Origin: a bacterium
Lineage (GTDB): Bacteria; Chloroflexota; Dormibacteria; Dormibacterales; Dormibacteraceae
Direction of reading: 5' to 3'
Assembly: GCA_004299235.1 (NCBI GenBank)
Contig: SCQL01000031.1
Coordinates: forward strand, 248,001 to 312,000
DNA: 64,000 nucleotides
This document shows positions 1 through 8,732 of the stretch, one piece after another. The translations under genes and the position numbers were made by a program. Position 1 is the stretch's first letter, and each line of letters starts with the position of its first letter. The notes beneath the pieces are model-generated. The model was not told where the DNA came from, did no database searches, and worked only from the letters and a program-made list of their open reading frames with translations.

Positions 1-2219
1 AGGTCATGGCGAAGATGGGCATTTCATGCGTCGCGAGCTACCGGGGCGCCGAGGTCATCGAGGCACTCGGGCTGGGCGCCGAGGTGATGGAGCTCTGCTT
101 CCCGGCCGTACCCTCCCGCATCGGCGGCGTCGACCTCGCCGACATCGAGCGTATGGCTCGCGCGCGACACGAGAGCGAGACCGGCGTCCCGGACCACGGC
201 CGGGTCCGTTTCCGCAAGGCCGGCGAGCACCACGCGTACAACCCTCTCGCGGTACGCGCGGCGCAGAAAGCCGCGCAGACCGGCGACCACGAGGCGTACC
301 GCGAGTGGCGGCGCCTTTCGAGCATGGGCCGGCCGCAGTCCCTGCGGGAGCTGATGCGAATCCAAGAGAGCGCGCGGCGGCTCCCACTCGAGGACGTCGA
401 GCCGGCGGGCGAGATCGTCAAGCGCTTCGTCAGCACCGCCATGTCGCTGGGGGCCCTGTCACCCGAGGCGCATGAGGCGCTGGCCGTCGCCATGAACCGA
501 ATCGGCGCCCGCTCCAACTCGGGCGAAGGCGGCGAAGACCAGGACACCTACGACGACGAGGTCGATCGTCGTGACAACCGCGTCAAGCAGGTCGCCTCGG
601 CGCGATTCGGCGTCACCCCGCGCTACCTGAAGCGCGCGGACGAGCTGGAGATCAAGATCGCCCAGGGGTCGAAGCCCGGCGAGGGCGGCCAGCTGCCGGG
701 CATGAAGGTGACGAGTCTCATCGCGCGGCTGCGCCATGCACAGCCTGGCATGCAGCTGATCTCGCCACCGCCCCACCACGACATCTACTCGATCGAAGAT
801 CTGGCGCAGCTGATCCACGACCTGAAGACGGTGAACCCACGCGCGCGCATCGGGGTGAAGCTCGTCTCGGAGGCCGGTGTCGGCACCATCGCCGCGGGCG
901 TGGCCAAGGCGCGCGCCGACTACATCCTCATCTCGGGACACGATGGCGGCACCGGCGCGTCGCCGCTGTCGTCGATCAAGAACGCGGGCGCGCCATGGGA
1001 GGTCGGCCTGGCCGAAGCGCAGCAGGTCCTGGTCTCCAACCGCCTGCGCGAACGGGTCAGCCTGCGCACGGACGGAGGACTGCGCAATGGGCGCGACATC
1101 GTGGTCGCAGCCCTGCTCGGCGCCGAGGAATTCGGTTTCGGGACGGGCGTGCTCGTGGCGCTCGGCTGCGACATGGCGCGCCAGTGCCACCTCAACACCT
1201 GCCCGACCGGAATCGCGACGCAGCGCGAAGACCTGCGAGCCAAGTTCGCCGGCCGCCCCGAGCACGTGATCAACTACCTGTTCCTGATCGCCGAGGAGGT
1301 GCGCGAGCACCTGTCCCGATTGGGTGCGCGCGCGCTCGCGGACGTGGTCGGCCGGGTCGACCTGCTCGAGGCGGAGCCGGACGCGAGCCTCGACCTCTCA
1401 TTCATCCTCGGGGCCACCGACGCGGCGCTCCCCCGGCGCCGCTTTTGGGCTCGCAACGGCGAGCCGCCGGCCCCGGCCCCGCCGAGCGGGCGCATCGACA
1501 ACTCCCACCGGACGGTCGGCGCCGCGCTGGCGACCGGTGAGGCGCGCCACTACCAGGGCAGCGCGGGCCAGAGCTTCGGCGCCTTTCTCGACCAAGGGGT
1601 CGAGCTGACCCTGGCGGGCCAGGCGCAGGACTACGTCGGCAAGGGCATGGGCGGGGGAGTGATCGCGATCCGGCCGTTCGAGGTTGAAGCTTCAGCGTCA
1701 CCGGACCTCTCCCAGAAGCAAGAGGGCATTGCTGACCCGGTGCTGGCCGGGAACACGATCTGTTACGGCGCCACCGGCGGCAAGCTGTTCGTCGCGGGCC
1801 GGGTGGGCGAGCGGTTCTGCGTGCGCAACTCGGGCGCGATCGCGGTCGTCGAAGGCGCCGGCGACCACTTCTGCGAGTACATGACCGGCGGCGTCGCCGT
1901 CGCCCTCGGCCCGGTCGGCTGGAACGCCGGAGCGGGCATGACGGGAGGCGTCGCCTACGTCACCGAGTGGCGCCAGCTCAACGCCGACAGCGTGGTCGCG
2001 CGTGAGGTGCCGGCCGAGGACGCGGACGAGCTGCGAGCCCTGGTCGAAGAACACCGCCGGCGCACCGGCAGCGCCCGCGCCGCGGCGATGCTCGCCGACT
2101 GGGATCGCGCCCTTCAGACCTTCCGCCAGATCGTCCCCGCCGCCGTGATCCAGCCGCCGGCGCCACCCCGGCCGGCCACCGCCGAGGCCCCGGAGGCAGC
2201 GCCCAAGACGGCCGCCTGA
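1..2219 (+). CDS. gltB: Glutamate synthase large subunit, C-terminal part (gene starts before the window)
   Basis: The large subunit of glutamate synthase makes glutamate from 2-oxoglutarate and glutamine-derived ammonia. The reading frame is open from the first base, and the ATG at 6 is internal (context AKMGIS..SYRGA is the central domain of the family). About 738 residues are present out of the usual ~1500, so the N-terminal glutamine amidotransferase domain lies upstream. Visible parts are the FMN-binding synthase domain (GEGGQLPG, then SGHDGGTGASPL, then RTDGGLRNGRD), the 3Fe-4S cysteines in CDMARQCHLNTCPTGIA (C-x5-C-x4-C), and the C-terminal GXGXG beta-helix domain (YVGKGMGGG). The last ~30 residues are a Pro/Ala-rich tail. 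It ends 3 bases before the convergent oxidoreductase gene. The small subunit gltD is not in the window. Confidence 0.95.
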   Translation, partial: VMAKMGISCVASYRGAEVIEALGLGAEVMELCFPAVPSRIGGVDLADIERMARARHESETGVPDHGRVRFRKAGEHHAYNPLAVRAAQKAAQTGDHEAYREWRRLSSMGRPQSLRELMRIQESARRLPLEDVEPAGEIVKRFVSTAMSLGALSPEAHEALAVAMNRIGARSNSGEGGEDQDTYDDEVDRRDNRVKQVASARFGVTPRYLKRADELEIKIAQGSKPGEGGQLPGMKVTSLIARLRHAQPGMQLISPPPHHDIYSIEDLAQLIHDLKTVNPRARIGVKLVSEAGVGTIAAGVAKARADYILISGHDGGTGASPLSSIKNAGAPWEVGLAEAQQVLVSNRLRERVSLRTDGGLRNGRDIVVAALLGAEEFGFGTGVLVALGCDMARQCHLNTCPTGIATQREDLRAKFAGRPEHVINYLFLIAEEVREHLSRLGARALADVVGRVDLLEAEPDASLDLSFILGATDAALPRRRFWARNGEPPAPAPPSGRIDNSHRTVGAALATGEARHYQGSAGQSFGAFLDQGVELTLAGQAQDYVGKGMGGGVIAIRPFEVEASASPDLSQKQEGIADPVLAGNTICYGATGGKLFVAGRVGERFCVRNSGAIAVVEGAGDHFCEYMTGGVAVALGPVGWNAGAGMTGGVAYVTEWRQLNADSVVAREVPAEDADELRALVEEHRRRTGSARAAAMLADWDRALQTFRQIVPAAVIQPPAPPRPATAEAPEAAPKTAA

Positions 2220-2222
2220 AGA

Positions 2223-3113
2223 TCAGTTGATCTTCGCCGCCGCGCGGATGCGGTCGATCGCCGTCATGTTCGCGATCGACTCGCGAAGCGGGATCGCCAC
2301 CGGCCGGTCGTGCAGGACGCTGTCGGCGAACGACTCGACCATCAGCCGATAGGGGTCGGCTTCCTCCATCGACGTGAATGGGCGCTCCAGGCGGTGCAGG
2401 GAGCCTGATGTGACGACGGTCAGCTCCTGCTCCTCGGGTGATTCGAAGCTCGCCCACAGCGACGCGGTCGCACCCCCGGCGAACTGGAGCAGCGCGTTGA
2501 CGCTCATCTCCACATCGCCCTCCGCGCGGCCCTGGCCTCGCTCGATCCTCGCTCTCGCCAGCACATCGGCCGGTTCGCCGAGGATCCATCGCGCCACGTT
2601 GACCACGTAGCAGCCGACGTCGAGCAGCGCCCCGCCACCAAACTCGCGCCGCAGCCGGTAGTTCGCCCGGTCCGAAAGCGGAAAGCCGAAGCTCGCCTGC
2701 ACGTAGAGCGGCTCGCGCAGGCGGTCGACAAACGCGCGCGTCCGGGGATGAAAGCGGTACATGAACGCCTCCATCAGGTGTCGGCCGGCGGACTGCGCCG
2801 CCGCCGCCATCTCCGCCGCCTCCGCCGCGTTCATCGCGAGCGGCTTTTCGCACAGGACGTGCTTGCGCGCCGCCAGCGCCCGCAGCGTCCACTCCTTATG
2901 CAGGCTGTTGACCAGCGGGATGTAGACGGCGTCCACCCGCGGATCCGCCAGCAGCGCCTCATACGAATCGTCCACCCGCGCACCGGAATGCGCGGCCGCC
3001 AGCCGGCGCGCCCGATCCGGGTCGCGGCTGGCGATGGCCACCACACGCCCATTGCTCGAAGCCTCGATCGCAGGCAGCACCGCACGCCCGGCGATCCATG
3101 CGGCGCCAAGCAC
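2223..3113 (-). CDS. Gfo/Idh/MocA family NAD(P)-dependent oxidoreductase
   Basis: This is a sugar or cyclitol dehydrogenase-type enzyme with an N-terminal Rossmann fold and the family signature CEKPLAMN around residues 87-94. The only usable start in frame is the GTG at 3113. The frame stays open upstream and reads ..LGWGVLGAAWIAG, the expected first beta strand, so the true N-terminus may be slightly longer, but no ATG/GTG/TTG was found there before the neighbouring gene. It lies 20 bases downstream of the ThuA-Gfo/Idh fusion gene on the same strand, so the two are probably one operon acting on a related sugar-like substrate. The substrate cannot be told from the sequence. Confidence 0.85.
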   Translation of the reverse strand: MLGAAWIAGRAVLPAIEASSNGRVVAIASRDPDRARRLAAAHSGARVDDSYEALLADPRVDAVYIPLVNSLHKEWTLRALAARKHVLCEKPLAMNAAEAAEMAAAAQSAGRHLMEAFMYRFHPRTRAFVDRLREPLYVQASFGFPLSDRANYRLRREFGGGALLDVGCYVVNVARWILGEPADVLARARIERGQGRAEGDVEMSVNALLQFAGGATASLWASFESPEEQELTVVTSGSLHRLERPFTSMEEADPYRLMVESFADSVLHDRPVAIPLRESIANMTAIDRIRAAAKIN

Positions 3114-3133
3114 GCCCCAACCGAGGCGACGGG

Positions 3134-4813
3134 CTATATGTCGACCTCGAGCCGCGCCCCGCCAGAAGCGATCGAGCGCGCCGCCGCCTCCATCACCGCC
3201 ACCGCGCGCCGAGCCTCCTCGGGGGCCACGGCCAGCGCTTCACCCCACGCGAGGTGGTCGGCGAGGTTGCGGTAGAAGCCCTGCTCGTCGCGCCGCGGCA
3301 GGGCGAGAAGCTCTTCGTGCGATCCGCCCTCGGGGGCCGGGAGCACGACCTTGACGCGAGCCGGCGAATCCGCCGGCGCCAGCCGTTCCTCGACCAGCTC
3401 TCCGCTCGCGGCGCGCGTGGTCACGGTCTCCTCGCGCCACTCGGCCACCACGGCCCCGCGCGTCCCCAGCAGGTACCACTTCGGCTTCAGCGCGGCCGCG
3501 ATGTCCGACTGCAAGAAGCTCGCCTGCGCGCCGCCCGCGAACGTCAGGTCGACGCGCACCTGGTCGGAGTTCGTGACATCGTGCCAGACGCGCTTGTGAG
3601 CGCCGGCCGAGACCGACTTCACGGCATCGGGGAACAGCTGCAGCATCCAGTCGAAGTAATGCGACCCCCAGTCGTAGATGGTCCCGCCGGAAACGGGCTC
3701 GTGGCTGTGCCAGAAATCACACGGATGCGAGTACCCGCCGATGAATGACTCCATGTAGAAGGGCTCACCGATCCGGCCGGACCTCACCACGTCGCGCATC
3801 GCCAGGTAATCCGGGTCCCAGCGCCGGCTCTGGTACACCGTGAGGACGCGCTCGCGCGCCGCGGCGGAGTCGATCATGCGATCGACCTCCTCGACGCGCA
3901 GCGCGAACGGCTTCTCGCACACGACGTGCTTGCCGGCCGCAAGCGCCGCCAGCACCGAGCCGGCGTGTGCGCTCGGTGGCGTGCCGACGACGACCAAGCC
4001 GACGTCCGGGTCGTCGAACATGTCCTCGGCACGCGCGTGCGTGGGCACGGACCACTCACGCGCGGCGAGCTCACGGCGCTCCCTGGAGACGTCGCAGACC
4101 CCGGCCAACCGCAGTCCCGCGGTCGCTTTCACCGATGCGGCATGCGCTCGGGCGATGGCGCCGTAGCCGACAAGCCCCACGCCGACCGGCGGCGCCGCGG
4201 ACTGCCCCGCCGCGAAGAGCAGGGCATGGTGGATCAGCTTTTGAAAGCGGGGGTCCTGGTAGGTCGATGGATCGTGACCGAGCCCGATCTGGACGAAACG
4301 GCCGGCCCCAAAGGCGCGCTCATAGGCCACCACCTGCTCGGTGAAATGCCAGCTCGCGCGCAGCAGGACGTTGGCGTCTCCCGGCGGTCCCTCCGAGAGG
4401 TAGAGCTCGTCGTCCAGCTTCAGCTCAGCCGCCAGGCGTTCGGTCAGCGGGTGAGACCGCTCCGGCTTGATCACGAGCTCGGTCAGCGGTCCCGGGCCGC
4501 TGGGAGTCCAGCGCGCCACCTCCGCCAGCTCGCCCGCCTCCGACCAGGCGGCCAGGGTGCCGTGGAGGAGGATGAGGCCGCCACCGCGACGCACGAAGTC
4601 CACGAGCTCGGCTGCCTGGCGGCCGTGCAGCGGCTGGTCGCTCGCCGCTAGCACCACCTGCGATGTCCGCGGCGCCGGCCCATCGAGGTCGGTGACCACG
4701 TCGATGTGGAAGTGGTGGGTCGTCTCTAGCGCACGGAGAAGCGGGCGCGCCATGCGCAGGTAGTCGTGCGCGGTGCCGGCAAGCAGCACCGCCACCGAGA
4801 CCTTCTCCCGCAT
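3134..4813 (-). CDS. ThuA-like domain fused to Gfo/Idh/MocA oxidoreductase
   Basis: This 559-residue protein joins two domains normally encoded separately. Residues ~1-210 match the ThuA/trehalose-utilisation class of glutamine-amidotransferase-like folds (AGTAHDYLRMARPLLRALE; a later GGGLILLHG). From ~214 (VGVGLVGYGAIARAHAAS) a complete Gfo/Idh/MocA dehydrogenase follows with CEKPFALR and the motif GGTIYDWGSHYFDWML. The start is ATG 4813. The two families often sit side by side in sugar-catabolic loci, so the fusion suggests they act on the same compound. It is followed by a second, separate Gfo/Idh enzyme. The substrate is unknown. Confidence 0.85.
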   Translation of the reverse strand: MREKVSVAVLLAGTAHDYLRMARPLLRALETTHHFHIDVVTDLDGPAPRTSQVVLAASDQPLHGRQAAELVDFVRRGGGLILLHGTLAAWSEAGELAEVARWTPSGPGPLTELVIKPERSHPLTERLAAELKLDDELYLSEGPPGDANVLLRASWHFTEQVVAYERAFGAGRFVQIGLGHDPSTYQDPRFQKLIHHALLFAAGQSAAPPVGVGLVGYGAIARAHAASVKATAGLRLAGVCDVSRERRELAAREWSVPTHARAEDMFDDPDVGLVVVGTPPSAHAGSVLAALAAGKHVVCEKPFALRVEEVDRMIDSAAARERVLTVYQSRRWDPDYLAMRDVVRSGRIGEPFYMESFIGGYSHPCDFWHSHEPVSGGTIYDWGSHYFDWMLQLFPDAVKSVSAGAHKRVWHDVTNSDQVRVDLTFAGGAQASFLQSDIAAALKPKWYLLGTRGAVVAEWREETVTTRAASGELVEERLAPADSPARVKVVLPAPEGGSHEELLALPRRDEQGFYRNLADHLAWGEALAVAPEEARRAVAVMEAAARSIASGGARLEVDI

Positions 4814-4831
4814 CTACGCCCTCACCCGCAC

Positions 4832-5974
4832 CTATGCCACTCTACGCGAGGCTGCATGGCCGACCCGCCGCAGAACCTCGATCGTCATCTCGGCCGCTCG
4901 CTCCCAGGTGAAGCTGGCCGCCCGGCGCCTCCCCGCCTCACCCAACCGCTCGCGCAGCGACGCATCCGCCAGCAAGCGCTCCAGGCCGGCCGCGATCGAG
5001 CCCACATCGTCCGCCTCGACCGGTACGGCGGCCCCCAGCGCCAGCTCGGGCAGCGCGCCGGCGGACCCGACCACGGCCGGCACGCCGTTGGCCATCGCCT
5101 CCAGCAGCGGCAGGCCGAAGCCTTCGTAGAGGCTGGGGAAGGCCAGGACCGCGGCCGAGCGGTAGAGCGCGCTGAGCGTGGCCTCGTCCACGTGGCCGAG
5201 ATACCGCACGCCGGGTTCCGACGCGATCCGCCGCAGCGTGTCGCCATAAGCCCAGCCGGGCCGGCCGGCGATCACCAGCTCCGGCACGCCCGGCCTGCCG
5301 TTGATGATGAAAGGCAGCGATCCCTGCCGGCCGCGAAGCTGCCGGAACGCCGCCAGCAGGCGCGGATAGTTCTTGCGCGGCTCGACGGTGCCGACCGCCA
5401 GGATGTATCCCGGCGCCAGGCCATCCGGCAGCGGGCCCGCCGGGACGGCGGGAGGCAGGCCTTCAGGCACGACGAAGATCCTTGATTCGAGGCCCGGGAC
5501 CTTGTAATGGCCCAGCAGGTCGCGCCGTGTGGACTCCGACGGGACCAGGACCGCCGCCGCCTGCCGCAGTGCCGGGCCCATGACGGTGCCGAGGTACGCC
5601 CGCTGCTGCCAGGGCACCTCGGCGGGGCGGTGCCGGAAGGCCAGGTCGTGGACGAAGATCACCGCCGGCGGGGCGCCTGGATCGCGAAACGGCGGGCTCG
5701 GCCAGTACGGGTAGAGGATCGCGTCGCAGTCCAGCCGCGGCTCGACCGCGGGCAGCCACCGCGTCTTCAGGACGAGCTCGTGCCGGTAGGGCGAAAGGAC
5801 CGCTTCGCAGTCGAGGTCGGTCAGCGCGGCGGGGCGTTCCCGGCTGCACAGGAGAGTGAACTGGTCCCCATCTTTCTTGGCCACCAGGGCCCTGGTCAGC
5901 TCGACCGCCACGGTGGTCATCCCCACCCGGCGCGGGCGCCAGCAGGCGGTGACGTCGATCGCAAACCGGGCCAC
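4832..5974 (-). CDS. Glycosyltransferase family 4-like protein
   Basis: This is a GT-B fold glycosyltransferase that probably moves an activated sugar onto a lipid or polysaccharide acceptor. It shows the N-terminal motif GMTTVAVELTRAL, the central YILAVGTVEPRKNYPRLLAAF (start of the donor-binding domain) and the catalytic EX7E region FPSLYEGFGLPLLEAMANG typical of GT4. The start is uncertain. GTG at 5974 gives VARFAIDVTACW, which fits the family N-terminus. A second GTG at 6037 would add 21 residues without family resemblance. Neither has a clear Shine-Dalgarno. It precedes the ThuA-Gfo/Idh gene on the same strand with 18 bases between, so it may be the first gene of that operon. Confidence 0.88.
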   Translation of the reverse strand: MARFAIDVTACWRPRRVGMTTVAVELTRALVAKKDGDQFTLLCSRERPAALTDLDCEAVLSPYRHELVLKTRWLPAVEPRLDCDAILYPYWPSPPFRDPGAPPAVIFVHDLAFRHRPAEVPWQQRAYLGTVMGPALRQAAAVLVPSESTRRDLLGHYKVPGLESRIFVVPEGLPPAVPAGPLPDGLAPGYILAVGTVEPRKNYPRLLAAFRQLRGRQGSLPFIINGRPGVPELVIAGRPGWAYGDTLRRIASEPGVRYLGHVDEATLSALYRSAAVLAFPSLYEGFGLPLLEAMANGVPAVVGSAGALPELALGAAVPVEADDVGSIAAGLERLLADASLRERLGEAGRRRAASFTWERAAEMTIEVLRRVGHAASRRVA

Positions 5975-6169
5975 GGAAGGACTGTAAAAGAAAGAGGACC
6001 GCCAGGCGATGTCCCGACCAAGGAGAAGGCCCCCCACTTGCGTAGAGGACCTTCAGAAAGGAGGGAGGGCGTCAGTTAACAGATTGATCTTAATCCTCCC
6101 GCGGGCGGCGCGGAAGCCCCTTAACAGGCAATGCCGTGGCCCTAAGCCAGTTGCGCCTGCCGGGTACAG

Positions 6170-7489
6170 CTAAGCACTCGCGACTCGCCTCACAAGAACC
6201 GCCTGCACGGCAGACCCTGTCGCCTCCAGCAGTGCGTCCACGTCGGCGCGCGTGTGTGCGTATGAAAAATGACAGCGCTTGAGGTTGAGTGGCAGCTCGA
6301 AGATGCCGTGGTTGAGGAGCTCCTTCCGATACTCGATGAACAGGTCAACGTCGTTGCGGAGCAGATCGGCATACTCCTCCACCGGGCCGTCCTGGAAGTA
6401 GGTCACGTAGACGGAACCGAAGCCGCTCACAACTGCTCGGACGCCCAGCTGTTCGTAAAGCGCCGTCAGCCCTGTTCGGGCGCGCTGACCGAGATCGAAG
6501 ATGTGCTCGTGGACTGGCTCCGACTCGAGCTTGCGAATGGTCGCTAGCGCGGCAGCAGCCATCGCCGGGTGGCCGTTGAAGGTGCCGGCGAAAAACGCCG
6601 GCTGCCCGGGAATGGTGCTGAACAGGTCCATGAGATCGGCGCGGCCGCCCAGAGCTGAGATTGGATATCCGTTCGCCATCGCCTTCCCCAACGTGGTCAA
6701 GTCTGGCTTGACTCCAGCGACCGCCTGATATCCGCCCAGACCATGACGGAACCCTGTTATGACTTCGTCGAAAATCAGCACCGCACCGTAGCGATCGCAG
6801 AGTTCGCGCAGGCTTTGGAGGAATCCTGGTTTCGGAAGCACCGCACCGATGTTGTGCGGTATCGGCTCCAAGATGACGGCCGCGATGGAGTCCGCTCGCG
6901 AGGCGAATTCACGGACCACCGCATCGGTGTCGTTGAAGGGCAGCACGATAGTCGAGTCGAGAACTTCGGGCAGAATGCCCTTCGACAGCGGGTCCTTCTG
7001 GCCAACGCGGTCGGCGGCTGAGATGACGTTCATCGCCACCGCGTCATGCCAGCCGTGATAGCACCCCTGGAACTTGATCAGATACTTTCGGCCGGTGGCG
7101 GCTCGAGCCAGCCGGATGGCATGGAAAGTGGCCTCACTGCCTGAGCAGGTCAGCAGCACGCGTTCGATGGATGGGATGTGTTCGACGATCTGCTCGGCCA
7201 GTTCGATCTCCAAGGTCGTCACGCCGACGCCCATCAAATCCACAGAGCGAAGAGTTTCGGCCACCGCTCGGTCAACGTCGGCGTCGTTGTGCCCGAGGAC
7301 GGGAGGACCAAACGCGGAGTGGTAGTCGGTGTACGTCTTTCCGTGTGAGTCGGTGAATGTCGCACCGTCTGTTGCGACCACGATCAGGTCATCGATCCCG
7401 GCGACGCTTCTCTGTCCGCTGTTGACGCCACCGGGGATTACGCGGCGCGCTCGGTCGACCAAAACGGTCGTGTCATCAGTCAAGCTCAC
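6170..7489 (-). CDS. Class III PLP-dependent aminotransferase (glutamate-1-semialdehyde aminomutase-like)
   Basis: This 439-residue class III aminotransferase resembles glutamate-1-semialdehyde aminomutase. It has RRVIPGGVNSGQR near the N-terminus, CSGSEATFHAIRLARA, the PLP-contacting Asp in LIFDEVITGFR, and the Schiff-base lysine in LTTLGKAMANGYP. It sits in a catabolic block, divergent from a FadR-type regulator, so a role in substrate breakdown is more likely than haem synthesis. GTG at 7489 lies only one base after AGGAGG. The TTG two codons later (7483) has a normal 7-base spacing and may be the real start. The shared 107-bp upstream region holds the inverted repeat at 7537-7552. Confidence 0.88.
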   Translation of the reverse strand: MSLTDDTTVLVDRARRVIPGGVNSGQRSVAGIDDLIVVATDGATFTDSHGKTYTDYHSAFGPPVLGHNDADVDRAVAETLRSVDLMGVGVTTLEIELAEQIVEHIPSIERVLLTCSGSEATFHAIRLARAATGRKYLIKFQGCYHGWHDAVAMNVISAADRVGQKDPLSKGILPEVLDSTIVLPFNDTDAVVREFASRADSIAAVILEPIPHNIGAVLPKPGFLQSLRELCDRYGAVLIFDEVITGFRHGLGGYQAVAGVKPDLTTLGKAMANGYPISALGGRADLMDLFSTIPGQPAFFAGTFNGHPAMAAAALATIRKLESEPVHEHIFDLGQRARTGLTALYEQLGVRAVVSGFGSVYVTYFQDGPVEEYADLLRNDVDLFIEYRKELLNHGIFELPLNLKRCHFSYAHTRADVDALLEATGSAVQAVLVRRVASA

Positions 7490-7536
7490 ACCTCCTCAAG
7501 CACAGATGCGGCGCCCAGGCCGCCACGGCAGTAACA

Positions 7537-7552
7537 TATCAGGCATCTGATA
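7537..7552. promoter_or_regulatory. Inverted repeat TATCAG-N4-CTGATA, probable FadR-type operator
   Basis: There are perfect 6-bp arms TATCAG and CTGATA separated by GCAT. The repeat lies in the divergent region between the aminotransferase (start 7489) and the GntR/FadR gene (start 7597). FadR-subfamily regulators usually bind short palindromes near their own gene. A 13/16 match occurs at 18506-18521 in front of the amidohydrolase operon. Confidence 0.55.
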
Positions 7553-7596
7553 ACTTATCCCATTCAGCTGATCCAGTCAAGCAGATTTGCCTCAAA

Positions 7597-8412
7597 ATGC
7601 GCGATGTGCGCACGACTCTCGATCACCAGAGGGCGAAGCTCAGCGAGCATCTGATCCTCCATCTGGCAAGGGAGATCGTTGGCGGCCGCCTCAAACCAGG
7701 GGATCCAGCCCCGCCCGAGGCTGAGCTGGCAGTCAGCTTCGCCATCAGCAAGCCGGTAGTCCGTGAATCGATCCAGGCCCTGGCGAATCTGGGGATGCTT
7801 CGAGTTCAACAGGGCAAACGAACTCAGGTACTCGAGCCTCAAGAATGGAACGTTCTGGCTCCGGTCATGCAGAATGCCTTCCTCCTTGAGGGTCGGGCGG
7901 AAAGCCTGACGGCCAAGATCTACGAGTTGCGGCTCGCTCTGGAAACCAGGGCCGCCGCATGGGCCGCCGAGCGCGCCGAGCCCGATGATGTGACTCACAT
8001 CCAGGAGCTCGCCCAAAGACTCCAAGAGGCTTCCAGGAGCGGGCGAATTGCTGAATTTCTTGCTATCGACCGTGATTTGCACTCAGACATAGCGTTTGCA
8101 TCGAAAAACGGTGTTCTAGTCATCGTCTTGAGGAATCTCCAGTCCCACCTGGCCCGAGCTTGGACGAACTCGCGCGTCGGCATGCAGCACCTCGAGACTC
8201 TCACCGCTCAGCACAATGCCATCGTGCAAGCGATACAAGGGCGTGACGGCAAAGCGGCCGCCGAGGCGATGGAAGGACACCTGCTCTGGGCAATGCAGCT
8301 CGAGGCGACCAGGGCCAGTGGAGGGAATCGGCCGCCCGACCTGTCCGAGAACCGCCCGCATGTACGGATTGCAGCGGCCCCGGACCGGGCAACTCCAGCA
8401 GTCAGCCAGTGA
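7597..8412 (+). CDS. GntR-family transcriptional regulator, FadR subfamily (FCD domain)
   Basis: This 271-residue regulator has an N-terminal winged helix-turn-helix (REIVGGRLKPGDPAPPEAEL, then KPVVRESIQALANLGMLRV, residues ~25-75). A C-terminal all-helical FCD ligand-binding domain follows, with the usual metal/acid ligand positions Asp..His in IDRDLHSDIAF and His in the later QHNAIV and MEGHLLWAM helices. FCD regulators commonly sense organic acids. It is divergent from the aminotransferase and likely controls the surrounding importer and Rieske/amidohydrolase operons. The ATG start at 7597 is preceded by an A-rich stretch rather than a strong ribosome site. Confidence 0.9.
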   Translation: MRDVRTTLDHQRAKLSEHLILHLAREIVGGRLKPGDPAPPEAELAVSFAISKPVVRESIQALANLGMLRVQQGKRTQVLEPQEWNVLAPVMQNAFLLEGRAESLTAKIYELRLALETRAAAWAAERAEPDDVTHIQELAQRLQEASRSGRIAEFLAIDRDLHSDIAFASKNGVLVIVLRNLQSHLARAWTNSRVGMQHLETLTAQHNAIVQAIQGRDGKAAAEAMEGHLLWAMQLEATRASGGNRPPDLSENRPHVRIAAAPDRATPAVSQ

Positions 8413-8732
8413 GGCACGGAGGATGTGCTCCTGCATCGCGACGTTGTCGTGGACACAGATAAGCGCATAGCGGTCGGGGCGTAGTAAAGGCTGGCTATAA
8501 ACCCGCACCCATCACGATTCAGGCCCGTCTGCTCGGAGATCCTTTTCAATCCAAGTGGATTCCCGACCCAAGCCCAGACTTGTCGGATCTACCGAAGGGT
8601 TCCAACTCCCGAGGTAGCGACGCCGCGAAGCTCCCGCATGGCTAACGCTTCGTCATCAAGGATCTCATCTGTGACACGAATGACCCGGTAGAGGTCGCGG
8701 AAGGCGTGATCTCGCCGTCACGGTTGTCCTGG
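8413..8732. other. Intergenic region between convergent genes
   Basis: These 320 bases lie between the stop of the FadR-type gene and the stop of the fused LivG-LivF gene. No reading frame with family-like sequence was recognised. A short GGAG..CTCC repeat near 8417-8430 is too weak to call a terminator and no T-run follows it. The stretch may be decayed sequence. Confidence 0.5.

Noticed and set aside
6170-7489. Housekeeping hemL for haem biosynthesis
   Set aside because: It sits within a catabolic block under a FadR-type regulator with no haem genes nearby, so only the family is assigned.
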